Positions 32,726 through 40,835 of a stretch of 64,000 bases of DNA are shown piece after piece. The stretch covers positions 47,693 through 111,692 of the forward strand of contig CBDDDW010000022.1 in assembly GCA_965226805.1 (NCBI GenBank), written 5' to 3'. This DNA is from CBDDDW01 sp965226805 (GTDB lineage: Bacteria; Chloroflexota; Dehalococcoidia; Lucifugimonadales; JAGWBF01). The number at the start of each line of letters is the position of its first letter. Within the stretch, counting starts at the first letter, position 1. The position numbers and the translations under genes were made by a program. A model generated the notes under the pieces. That model had not been told where the DNA came from. It searched no databases and was given only the letters and a program-made list of their open reading frames with translations.

Positions 32726-35566
32726 TCAGTCTGCAGTCTGTGGGGGAGCCAAAGGAGCCTTCGCAGCTTTTATCTCTGGGGTCACCAGAAGAAGCAACGA
32801 CGGGAGGACCATCAGGGAAGCGGCCAGCGCCAGGAAAATCATGACGGCCGTCAGGATCCCGAAGGTGGAGATCACCGGCATGGGCGCGAAAGCCATAATG
32901 GTGAAACCTACGATGCTGGACACCGCGGAGGCAAACAGGGCGACACCGCTGCCCGCCGCCGCCTGCCGCAGGGCCTGCTCCCTGCCGGCGGCCCGGCCCA
33001 TCTCCTCCCGGAACCGCTCTGTCATGTGGATAGAGTAGTCGATGCCCACCCCGATGGAAATGGCGCCGATCGTGGCGGTTACGAAGTTAAGATTGAACCC
33101 GATCAGGTACATGAGGGCCAGGAGCCACGCCACCACCAGGCCGACGGGGATTACCGTCACCACCGCATAGCGAAGGGATCTCATCGCGACGAGGAGCAGC
33201 GCCAGCGCGGCCGCCGCCGCTATAGGCAGCGAGGTTTGAAGGGTCTTGGTGGTGGCATCCAGTTGCCCTTCGCGGAGAAAGGGGCTGCCCGTGATCCCGA
33301 CTCCGGTGATCGCCGGGCTTAGGCGTAGGATTTCCAGGTCTTCGGTGATGGCCTTTCTCGCTGCCTTTACGTTCGTCTGCTCCCGGGAACCCGGGATACC
33401 GATCACGAACACCGCGACATTGTCTGAGGGGGAAGCAGGTTCGTGGAAGAGGACTGTCTTCACCTCCCCCGCGCTGAAGACCATTGTGTTTTCGTCCAGG
33501 GGCACTCCCTCCACGACTGCGTAATCGTAGACGGCCTTTATCTGCTCCCGGGAGTCGGGCACCCCATCGCTGTCGCTGTCTTGGATCTCGACACCGGTAG
33601 CCGCCGCCACGCGCCCTCGGGAGAATTCGCTGCCGGTGATGCGACTCAAAATGGAGAGCACATTCAAGTCGCCCAGGGTAAGCTCGCCGTCCGAGTCCCT
33701 GCCGACGTACTCATTTTTCGAAATCAGCTCCAGGGAATTCCCCAGAGTGTGCAAGGCATCAGGATCGCTCAGGTCTCCCCTCACGTAGATGGTGGCCGGC
33801 TCCCCGGACCGTTCGGCGACGTGCTCGTCCAGCTTATCCAGGCCCACCACGAAATCAGAACTGCTGTCGAAGAAGTCCTTTACGTCGAATTGGGGGTCCA
33901 GCTTTAACGCGAACAGCACCGACACTGCCGTTATTGCGGCTATTGCCGGGAGCACCACGGCGCGGTAGCGAGCGAGCCCGGTCACCAAAGGCACCAGCCG
34001 GGAGGCCCCCGGTTTGTCCTCGGGAGGCCTGGGACCTGATGCCAGTGAAGGCGCCTCGGGCTCCGGATTCACGGCCCGCCGGCTCATGATCATCACAGGA
34101 ACCACGATATGGGCGAGGGTAGTTGCCAGCAGCACGACGACTCCCACCAGAGGATTGACGGCAACCAGGAGGATAACGCCTACGCCGAAAAGGACAGCGG
34201 CGTCGGCGCCGGCCGTCAAGGTGGCCGCGCGTCCGGCGAAACTCGGTTTTCCTACTCGAGCACTTCTCCAACGGTCTATACGCATCATCGCCAGCGGAAC
34301 AATGACCCCAAGAATAATGAAGGAAGACGCCGCCGCTATTCCGGCTGCAATTCCGAAGTGGATCACCGCCTCTATCCCAGAAGAGGTGTTGGAGAGGAAT
34401 GCGATTCCGTCGCTGAGCATGGCCAGCACCAGGGCGCCCATCACGCCTGCCATGCCGACCCTCAGGGCCCTTTCAGGCGGATACCCGAGGCTCCTCTCCT
34501 CCTGGTACCTCCTCAGGGCATGCACCGCGAAGTCCACGCCCAGGGCGATCATCGCAATGGGAACGATGAGGTCAATCACCAGGCCACCCTCTAGGCCGAT
34601 CAGGTTGGAGATGCCCTTGAGCCAGATCATGAGGGCGCCCAGACCCGCGCCGGTAAGCGCGGTCGCCCAATAGGAGCGCAGGCTGATTCCCACCACGGCT
34701 ATCGCGGCGACCACAGTGAACATGATGTACATGCCCGCCGTCGCGCCTTCATCCTCGGCCTCCAGGTGCTGGTCGATGGCGAAACCCCACAATCGATAGG
34801 TACGCTCATCGCCCCTGAGCTTTTCCTGGACCTTGCGGTTGAACTCCTCTTTGTCCCGAATCGTCTCATTGACGCCAAGGCCGGCGCGGGAGGTGCCGCC
34901 GCCCAGCTTTTCGTTGTCCGCCAGCACTCGGATGATCAAGGCGGGTGAAGTCCAGTAGTCTATTTCCACTCCGCTGAAAATGCGCGGCTCACTGCGAGCC
35001 TTTACGGACAGGAAGTCTCTCAGCCCGCTGGTCCTGGGATCGGAAAAGAGCAGATGGACCGCCAGCTTGACCTGGTCGTCCGTGGCATCTTTCAGGCTTG
35101 TCCCAAAAGCCGGATGGCTCAGGACTGCCTGGACTTCATCGGCCAGAGTGTTCACTCCCAGAAACACCCGGTTCGTATCCGTATCGAAGGCCTGGTAAAG
35201 GTAAGGCTGGGCCGGCATCCCCTTTGGACGGAGCTCTCCAATGCTGTCCGCCTTCAAGAGCTCTTGTGTGTTCTGGTACAGCTCCCAGAGGCCGGCCTGG
35301 GTCAGGATATCGTCGCCGAGAGACTCGGCGACGAATCCGTTGGCGTGAACGAGGGGTTGGAAGCGTTCGTCCAGGTCCTTCTGTAGGTCGAACACGTCGC
35401 CCGAGGGGTCCGACGAGGCCTCCTCGTCGGAGTCCAGTGCTACCAGGGGTATGACCAGCAGGAGGGTGAGCACAACGGTGGCGAGGATTATTCTGCCGGA
35501 GTACCTTTCCAGGAAGTCGATGGCGGCCGCCGTCCGGCCGGTCTGGGACGTGGTCCCGCTCTCCAT
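32726..35566 (-). CDS. RND-family transporter (MmpL/HAE3-like)
   Basis: 946 aa with the duplicated RND plan: a first membrane helix (residues ~28-46), a large extracytoplasmic loop, five helices (~275-435), then a second half starting ~540 with another loop and a five-helix bundle. Motifs 'IALGVDFAVHALRRYQEE' and 'GVGIDYSIHMTERFREEMG' are the conserved helix-4 ends with the proton-relay Asp. The second loop contains 'DSDSDGVPDSRE', a calcium-loop-like motif. Single-protein HAE3/MmpL exporters move lipids or drugs. It lies 42 bases downstream of a padR regulator in the same direction, implying induction by a PadR ligand. Confidence 0.85.
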   Translation of the reverse strand: MESGTTSQTGRTAAAIDFLERYSGRIILATVVLTLLLVIPLVALDSDEEASSDPSGDVFDLQKDLDERFQPLVHANGFVAESLGDDILTQAGLWELYQNTQELLKADSIGELRPKGMPAQPYLYQAFDTDTNRVFLGVNTLADEVQAVLSHPAFGTSLKDATDDQVKLAVHLLFSDPRTSGLRDFLSVKARSEPRIFSGVEIDYWTSPALIIRVLADNEKLGGGTSRAGLGVNETIRDKEEFNRKVQEKLRGDERTYRLWGFAIDQHLEAEDEGATAGMYIMFTVVAAIAVVGISLRSYWATALTGAGLGALMIWLKGISNLIGLEGGLVIDLIVPIAMIALGVDFAVHALRRYQEERSLGYPPERALRVGMAGVMGALVLAMLSDGIAFLSNTSSGIEAVIHFGIAAGIAAASSFIILGVIVPLAMMRIDRWRSARVGKPSFAGRAATLTAGADAAVLFGVGVILLVAVNPLVGVVVLLATTLAHIVVPVMIMSRRAVNPEPEAPSLASGPRPPEDKPGASRLVPLVTGLARYRAVVLPAIAAITAVSVLFALKLDPQFDVKDFFDSSSDFVVGLDKLDEHVAERSGEPATIYVRGDLSDPDALHTLGNSLELISKNEYVGRDSDGELTLGDLNVLSILSRITGSEFSRGRVAAATGVEIQDSDSDGVPDSREQIKAVYDYAVVEGVPLDENTMVFSAGEVKTVLFHEPASPSDNVAVFVIGIPGSREQTNVKAARKAITEDLEILRLSPAITGVGITGSPFLREGQLDATTKTLQTSLPIAAAAALALLLVAMRSLRYAVVTVIPVGLVVAWLLALMYLIGFNLNFVTATIGAISIGVGIDYSIHMTERFREEMGRAAGREQALRQAAAGSGVALFASAVSSIVGFTIMAFAPMPVISTFGILTAVMIFLALAASLMVLPSLLLLVTPEIKAAKAPLAPPQTAD

Positions 35567-35608
35567 GGGCTCACCTCCTTAGTAACCATCGTGCTGGGTA
35601 CGCCTCAC

Positions 35609-36214
35609 TCAAGCCGTGTCCGATGAGTGCTCCGGCCTATCGCCGCCGAAGGATTGACGCTGCTCCCGGATCTGCTCGAGTGCCCCTTCGATCCAAGCGA
35701 TATGTGCCTTGACATGCGCTAGGCCGCTCTTGAGCGTGAGGTACGGGAACAGATACTCGCGTTTATCGTGGATGCCTCGCTCTATGGCCTTGTATTGTGC
35801 CAATGTATCCTGGGCCTGGCGCCGGAGCTCCTCGAATCTTCCGATCAACGTCTCGACGGACATGTGCCTTCCGAAGAACACCTTGAGCAAGAAAGTGCTT
35901 TTACGGATGTCCTGCTCACCCCGCGGGTCTTCTATCCATTCGCGGAGGGCCCCTTCGCCTTCGGTTGTGATGTGATAGAGGCGTTTGTCGGGACGGCGCT
36001 CCTGTTCCACCTCTCGCTCGGTGACGTAGCCCAGAGAGTGTAGCCTCCGGAGCTCGGAGTAGATCTGGCTTTTGGCGGGACTCCAGAAGAAGTATCGAAT
36101 GCTGCTGTCCGCGAACTGCTTGAGGTCATACCCCGAGGTCTCCCCGAAGCTGACAAGGCCCAGCACCGCGTAGGCCGTCGCCGGTAGCCGCCTGTCGTTT
36201 CTTCTCTTTGCCAT
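35609..36214 (-). CDS. PadR-family transcriptional regulator
   Basis: 201 aa. Winged-helix N-terminus: 'TAYAVLGLVSFGETSGYDLKQF', then 'FWSPAKSQIYSELRRLHSLGYVTEREVEQ' and 'KRLYHITTEGEGALREWI' are the PadR signatures. The C-terminal helical dimerisation domain (Vir_act_alpha_C type) spans ~100-180. It presumably represses itself and the downstream RND pump, releasing DNA when a small toxic ligand binds. A perfect inverted repeat just upstream is the likely operator. Confidence 0.9.
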   Translation of the reverse strand: MAKRRNDRRLPATAYAVLGLVSFGETSGYDLKQFADSSIRYFFWSPAKSQIYSELRRLHSLGYVTEREVEQERRPDKRLYHITTEGEGALREWIEDPRGEQDIRKSTFLLKVFFGRHMSVETLIGRFEELRRQAQDTLAQYKAIERGIHDKREYLFPYLTLKSGLAHVKAHIAWIEGALEQIREQRQSFGGDRPEHSSDTA

Positions 36215-36240
36215 CGAACTCTCTCCTGTTACGGCTTCAA

Positions 36241-36272
36241 TAGTTCTAACAGTTCCAGTCTGATTAGAACTA
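36241..36272 (-). promoter_or_regulatory. Palindromic operator upstream of padR
   Basis: TAGTTCTAA (36241-36249) and its exact reverse complement TTAGAACTA (36264-36272), separated by 14 bases, 26 bases upstream of the padR start. AT-rich, with a further TAGTACTA-like stretch alongside. TTCTAA also recurs at 36382 in front of the kinase gene. Fits a PadR dimer site. Confidence 0.5.
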
Positions 36273-36351
36273 GATTAGTTAGTACTATATTACCAGGGTG
36301 GATTTTTGTCAACCCCTCGCCTGGCGGGGAGGGCATGCAACACCGCGACCC

Positions 36352-36380
36352 TTGACAAGAACACATGTACTGGGTTAATC
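36352..36380 (+). promoter_or_regulatory. Candidate promoter of the kinase-Nudix pair
   Basis: A consensus TTGACA (36352-36357) with TTAATC 17 bases downstream. The -35 is perfect, the -10 poor. It points to the kinase gene and leaves a leader of about 110 bases. Confidence 0.3.
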
Positions 36381-36497
36381 TGTTCTAAACGATCGCTACC
36401 GGAGGACGCTGCGAGTCTCGCTCACTCGTATGGACATTTCAATCAGCAATGCTTAAACTCTGCTCAATCAGTCAATTTTAGAACCTTGGCGGATTGC

Positions 36498-37190
36498 ATG
36501 GTTGACTTGAGACGGCGAGCAACAGAAGCTTTGACCAACTGGAATAGAGCCACAGTGTTCGTTGAATTCGCCGGCACACCGAAGAGTGGCAAGAGCACTT
36601 GTATTGATACCCTCGGGCACTTCTTTCGTGGACTCGATTATAAAGTCCTTGCACCCACCGAGGGTGCATCTAAACGTACGCCTTACTACCTCAAGCAGGA
36701 CCTAGTCTCGTTTAACGTCTGGTCGGCGTCGTACGCAGTAACCCACATCCTAGAGGGTCTCCACGGCTCTGACCGGTACCACATAGCCCTGCTTGACAGA
36801 GGGTTGTTCGATGCGTTGGCATGGTTTGAGCTATTGTGTTCAGAGGGTGATATCGATCAAACTCAACGTGATACTATTCAGCGATTCCTCTTATTCGACA
36901 AGTGGAGGAAGGTAATCGATGGGGTTTTTCTCTTCCAAACCGATCCCACCACGTCGTTAGAGCGAGAAAATCAGGGCAAACTGATCACTGACCCGGGTCG
37001 AGCCATGAACCCATATTTCCTTGGAAAACTGAACAGTGCCTATGATTCCGCTAAAGATAAATTCGCAGCTGAGTTCAAAAGGTTTTTTGTGATCGACACT
37101 AGCGAAGACGCCAAGTCGACTTCCCAATCCACTGCATCCGAAGTAGCCGGAAAGATCGTTGACGTCATCCGGGAAAAAGTGGAGACATGA
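36498..37190 (+). CDS. P-loop nucleoside/nucleotide-kinase-like protein
   Basis: 230 aa from ATG 36498; a longer frame upstream lacks a good start. Walker A is 'AGTPKSGKST' (residues 25-34) after a short beta strand 'VFVEF'. 'LLDRGLFDALAW' (98-109) is the D-R-x-x-x-D motif shared by deoxynucleoside and thymidylate kinases, and 'LFQTDPTTSLERE' looks like the following strand and LID region. The product probably phosphorylates a nucleoside, nucleotide or related metabolite. It overlaps the Nudix gene (ATGATG), so both act together. Base composition is lower in GC than the neighbours, suggesting transfer. The substrate is unknown. Confidence 0.6.
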   Translation: MVDLRRRATEALTNWNRATVFVEFAGTPKSGKSTCIDTLGHFFRGLDYKVLAPTEGASKRTPYYLKQDLVSFNVWSASYAVTHILEGLHGSDRYHIALLDRGLFDALAWFELLCSEGDIDQTQRDTIQRFLLFDKWRKVIDGVFLFQTDPTTSLERENQGKLITDPGRAMNPYFLGKLNSAYDSAKDKFAAEFKRFFVIDTSEDAKSTSQSTASEVAGKIVDVIREKVET

Positions 37191-37843
37191 TGTCGCCTAC
37201 CCAAGAGGTCCTAGTTGTCCCCAGGAAGATCTTCGAAGGCCACCATTCCTTCTTGGATTGGAGTTTCGTCGAAGGCATCTTGGACGAACTACAAACTTCT
37301 CACAGATGGTGTCAGCGCAACCTAGCAGAGGTATCGACAGATTGGGTCCAGCCTATCCCATGTGCCCTCATTGCAGACGGTCTAGGGCGCTATTGTGTAT
37401 TCAGAAGAATCAAGGATACACGAGATGATTTGAAGAGTAAGGTCACTTTGGTAGTGGGAGGTCACGTTGATCGCCTAGCTAAATTCGAGTCGCTACGCAA
37501 ATTGTTGCTGATTACGTTGGAACGGGAGTTGGAGGAAGAGGTCGGCCTCAGAAACTCAACGGAGGTTCGTCCTCTAGGTCTTGTGATAGATAATTCATCC
37601 CTATTGTCCTCAAGGCATGTTGCATTTCTGTACCGGGTGACTCCCTCTCACGCGGTCGTAGCGAAAGCAGCAGATGAATTCTCCAGCCGATCTAAATACA
37701 ACGGGATCTTTGTCACGGACACAGAACTGGCCGCGCTTCATACCCAATTGGATCCCTGGTCTCGGCTTATCTTCGAGGATATGATCCAACCGCCGGGTAT
37801 TAACAAGCTTCCTCGACAGCGCGAATTCTCTCTCGACATCTAA
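37190..37843 (+). CDS. Nudix-fold protein, COG4112-like
   Basis: 217 aa. N-terminal 'EVLVVPRKIFEG' and 'QPIPCALIADGLGRYCVFRR' match the opening of COG4112 'predicted phosphoesterases (MutT family)'. The Nudix region is 'LVVGGHVDRLAKF' (~88-99) followed, after a longer than usual gap, by 'LERELEEEVGL' (110-120), i.e. the R-E-U-x-E-E-x-G-U metal motif. It should hydrolyse a nucleoside diphosphate-X compound. The ATG overlaps the kinase stop; another ATG one codon earlier (37187) is possible. The gene ends where a truncated amidohydrolase gene begins on the other strand. Confidence 0.6.
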   Translation: MSPTQEVLVVPRKIFEGHHSFLDWSFVEGILDELQTSHRWCQRNLAEVSTDWVQPIPCALIADGLGRYCVFRRIKDTRDDLKSKVTLVVGGHVDRLAKFESLRKLLLITLERELEEEVGLRNSTEVRPLGLVIDNSSLLSSRHVAFLYRVTPSHAVVAKAADEFSSRSKYNGIFVTDTELAALHTQLDPWSRLIFEDMIQPPGINKLPRQREFSLDI

Positions 37844-37855
37844 ATCTCCGCGACA

Positions 37856-37930
37856 CGGCCAGCCGGTGCAGTCAATGAGCCAGTCGGCTTTGATGACACC
37901 AGGGGTACTCCCCTTAGGGCTCTCCGCCAC
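37856..37930 (-). pseudogene. Amidohydrolase 5' stub
   Basis: From a GTG two bases behind the amidase stop the minus strand encodes MAESPKGSTPGVIKADWLIDCTG, matching the N-terminus of the amidohydrolase at 39385 (VNIIRADRLLDCTGG). Similarity ends at ~37860 and the frame then runs antisense through the Nudix gene. The rest of this third paralogue has been replaced by the kinase-Nudix cassette. Confidence 0.6.
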
Positions 37931-37932
37931 GT

Positions 37933-39333
37933 CTATATGGGCGGCCTTCTGGTACGCCAGGTGGTGCTCCGCTCATAGGCGTGGGCAGTCTTCAAGACGG
38001 TCGTCTCGTCGAAGGGCCTCCCCGCTATCTGAAGGCCGATGGGCAGGTCCTCTGAGGTAAAGCCGCAGCACATGCTCAACGCCGGAGTATTGGCGAGGCT
38101 GAACGCGGCAGTCAGGGCCCAGGAGAAACGCTTGGCGGTCCCCTCTGTTTGTACGGCCGGGTCGGGCGCGATACTCTGGGCGGCAATCCCGGTCGTTGGC
38201 GTCAACAGCATGTCCGCCTCCTTCAGAGCATCCAGCACCTGGCGGCGCAACAGGTCCCTGAGCTTCTGGGCCTTGTAATAGGCCTGGGCGGGCAGTATGC
38301 TCCCGACCATATAGGAAATCCGGTTCTCGCGTGCCAACTCCCGCCTCCGATGCTTCAGCAGCTCCCAGTGGGTCACCGGGGCTTCAATCCGCAGACCCGA
38401 GGAGATGGACAGGGCGTGGGGGGCCAGAGGAATGGAGACCTCCTTCACCGACGCGCCCAGCTCTTCCAATACGGACGTAGCCTTCTTCACCGAGGCCAGG
38501 ATTTCCGGGTCCACCGCATCCGAGTAAAGTATCTCCTTTACTACCCCTACCTTCACACCCGCGATATCTCCATCCAGGACCGCCCGGTAGTCGGGCACTG
38601 GGACATCCCAGGTGTAGGCGTCCCTCGGGTCGTGTCCGGCTATCACCTGAAGGGTCATGGCGCAGTCCTCTACGGTCCGAGAGAGGGGGCCGACCGTGTC
38701 CAAGGACCAGCAGCCGGGCATGAGCCCGTACCGGCTGACCCGGCCCCACGAGGGCCGCAGCCCAACGATGCCACACCATGCCGCCGGCAGGCGAACGGAG
38801 CCTCCCGTGTCCTCTCCCAGGGACGTAGCGCACATGAAAGCGGCGGTGGCGGCGCCCGACCCGGTGCTGGACATGCCGGTTAGGCGCTCCAGGTCCCAGG
38901 GGTTGCGCGCTGTGTCGAACATGTGAGACAGACTGCTGGTAGCGAACTCCGTCATGTTGAGCTTTCCCAGCAGGATGGCGCCCGAGGCGTAAAGCTTGGC
39001 TATCACCGTGGCATCCTCGGTGGGGACGTGGTCCTTGTAGATAAGGGAGCCGCCGGTTGTACGGATCCCTTTGGTGGACAGCTGGTCCTTCACGGCCACG
39101 GGAATGCCGTGCATGGGTCCCAGGTAATCGCCACGGATGATGCTCCGCTCGGCCTCCCTGGCGGCCTGAAGGGCCCGGTCCGGACAGACGGTAAGGTAGG
39201 CGTAGAGCTTTGAGTTGAGGCCCCCTATCCGCTCCAGGTAAGCCTCTACGGCCTCCACTGGGGAGACCGTCCTGGATTTTATGAGTCTGGAGAGCTCAGC
39301 TGCTGGAAGGAAGGGTATGTCCTGCTTATCCAA
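37933..39333 (-). CDS. Amidase (amidase signature family)
   Basis: 466 aa. The Ser-cisSer-Lys triad is present: Lys82 in 'GIPVAVKDQLSTKGI', Ser155/156 in 'LTGMSSTGSGAA', and the nucleophile Ser179 in 'GEDTGGSVRLPAAWCG'. The family usually has G-G-S-S-G-G-S; here it is G-M-S-S-T-G-S. It hydrolyses an amide, perhaps feeding the neighbouring amidohydrolases. GatA is an alternative name, but gatB/gatC are not adjacent and the cluster looks catabolic. First gene of a unit that once continued into an amidohydrolase (see 37856). Confidence 0.88.
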   Translation of the reverse strand: MDKQDIPFLPAAELSRLIKSRTVSPVEAVEAYLERIGGLNSKLYAYLTVCPDRALQAAREAERSIIRGDYLGPMHGIPVAVKDQLSTKGIRTTGGSLIYKDHVPTEDATVIAKLYASGAILLGKLNMTEFATSSLSHMFDTARNPWDLERLTGMSSTGSGAATAAFMCATSLGEDTGGSVRLPAAWCGIVGLRPSWGRVSRYGLMPGCWSLDTVGPLSRTVEDCAMTLQVIAGHDPRDAYTWDVPVPDYRAVLDGDIAGVKVGVVKEILYSDAVDPEILASVKKATSVLEELGASVKEVSIPLAPHALSISSGLRIEAPVTHWELLKHRRRELARENRISYMVGSILPAQAYYKAQKLRDLLRRQVLDALKEADMLLTPTTGIAAQSIAPDPAVQTEGTAKRFSWALTAAFSLANTPALSMCCGFTSEDLPIGLQIAGRPFDETTVLKTAHAYERSTTWRTRRPPI

Positions 39334-39384
39334 GGTTCCCCCTATGAGGTGAGAGTTCCCGGTCGCCTTGTGGCCTCGACCGGC

Positions 39385-40650
39385 TCAAGGGCTGCCTGGG
39401 CCTACTACCTGGCGGCCTCCCTTGAACACCGCCATGACGTTGCTGAGGGCGTTGATGTCCGTGGTGGGGTCACCCTCGACGACCAGCAGGTCGGCGTCCT
39501 TACCCGCCTCCACCGTGCCTACCCGGTCCAGGATTCCCAGGGCCTCCGCGCAGTTGCTGGTGCCGGATATGATCGCTTCCGTCGCACTGAGGCCCAGCTC
39601 CGTCATGGAATTCAGCTCATCGGCGAACCGTCCGAAAGAGAAGACGTTGCAGCCGCAATCGGAGCCGGCCGCGAACCTCACCCCCAGGCCTTTCAGCTGC
39701 CAGCACTCCTGCAGGCCGCTCTCGTAGCCGTCCTTCGCTATCTGGAGCGCATCCTGTTGCTCCGGGATCAGCCCGTGCCACGCCTTTATCTTTTCGTAGT
39801 GCCAGATTCGCACCCTCCAGACATGGAGAGTAGGATTGAACCACGCACGCTGCTCGGCGATCTTCTCCGCAACGTACGAGTCGAATCTCCGCTCTCCATC
39901 CTCACCAGCGAAGTGGCCGTGGACGACCATGTCGAACCCGGCCTCGAGGACGTTACTCACGCTGGAAGTGGAGCGGCAGTGGGCGGCGACGATGCGGTTG
40001 CGTCTATGCGCCTCCTCAGCGATCGTCTTCAGCTCGTCGATGGTGTATGCGGGCCTGGAGGAGCCGCCGCGCGAGGTGCTCCCACCGGAGGCCATCACTT
40101 TGATGAAATCGGCGCCCTGTTTGATGAGCCTGCGGGTCTCCGCCCGCACTCCGTCCACTCCGTCGGCCTCTGAGCCCATGAACCAGCAGTGGCCGCCTGT
40201 AGTGGTGATGGGACGCCCGCAGACCAGGAGGTTTGGTCCTTCGACCAGCCCCTGCCGTATGCCCTCCTTCAAGGAGAAGGCCGTGTCGTTCCATGCGCCA
40301 AAGTCGCACATGGTGGTCACGCCCGATCGGAGGGCGATCTCCGCATTGTGGGCCGACCTCAGCAGCCGTAGGTCGTCCCCATCGGGTATCATCTCTTCGA
40401 TCGTGCGGCCGTCAGCCGAAAAGTTGGTATGGGTGTGGCAGTCGATGAGGCCGGGGAGGAGGGTGGCGCTGGCGAAATCGAGCACCTCGTAACGGTCACC
40501 CTCTGGGAGTTCCAGGTGCCCCCTTGGGAGGATGTCCTTGATCAAGCCTCCTTCTACCACCACCGCCATGTTCTTCTTGACCGCCCCACCGGTGCAGTCA
40601 AGAAGCCGGTCTGCGCGAATTATGTTGACCAACGGCTTTGATTTAGCCAT
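39385..40650 (-). CDS. Metal-dependent amidohydrolase (imidazolonepropionase-like), paralogue 1
   Basis: 421 aa TIM-barrel hydrolase. The first metal motif is 'LLPGLIDCHTHTNFSADG' (H-x-H). 'GADFIKVMASGGSTSRGG' holds the bridging Lys; 'IVAAHCRSTSSVSNVLEAGFDMVVHGHFA' has the metal His residues; the last Asp is in 'VRFAAGSDCGCNVF'. C-terminal 'GTVEAGKDADLLVVEGDPTTDINAL' is the family's usual end. Such enzymes cleave cyclic amides, dipeptides or prolidase-type substrates. It is a close paralogue of the gene at 40836. Confidence 0.87.
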   Translation of the reverse strand: MAKSKPLVNIIRADRLLDCTGGAVKKNMAVVVEGGLIKDILPRGHLELPEGDRYEVLDFASATLLPGLIDCHTHTNFSADGRTIEEMIPDGDDLRLLRSAHNAEIALRSGVTTMCDFGAWNDTAFSLKEGIRQGLVEGPNLLVCGRPITTTGGHCWFMGSEADGVDGVRAETRRLIKQGADFIKVMASGGSTSRGGSSRPAYTIDELKTIAEEAHRRNRIVAAHCRSTSSVSNVLEAGFDMVVHGHFAGEDGERRFDSYVAEKIAEQRAWFNPTLHVWRVRIWHYEKIKAWHGLIPEQQDALQIAKDGYESGLQECWQLKGLGVRFAAGSDCGCNVFSFGRFADELNSMTELGLSATEAIISGTSNCAEALGILDRVGTVEAGKDADLLVVEGDPTTDINALSNVMAVFKGGRQVVGPGSP

Positions 40651-40835
40651 AGATAGCTTCCCTCATGACCTTCGGCTGGTTGTCTATCCCCTCATCCTGA
40701 CCTTCTCCCGCCAGGGGAGAAGGTACTTCGAGGCAAGGGGTGACGGGGTTGACCCGGATTGGGGGCAATTCTAGTTGAGGTGACATTCGCAGTCAACCGA
40801 CGGGAGTGACGCAGCGATGACGGGTCTAGCTCCGG

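Noticed and set aside
36306..36497. Upstream 64-codon extension of the kinase-like gene
   Set aside because: Low-complexity residues, no ribosome binding site, overlaps the candidate promoter; ATG 36498 starts just before the P-loop domain.
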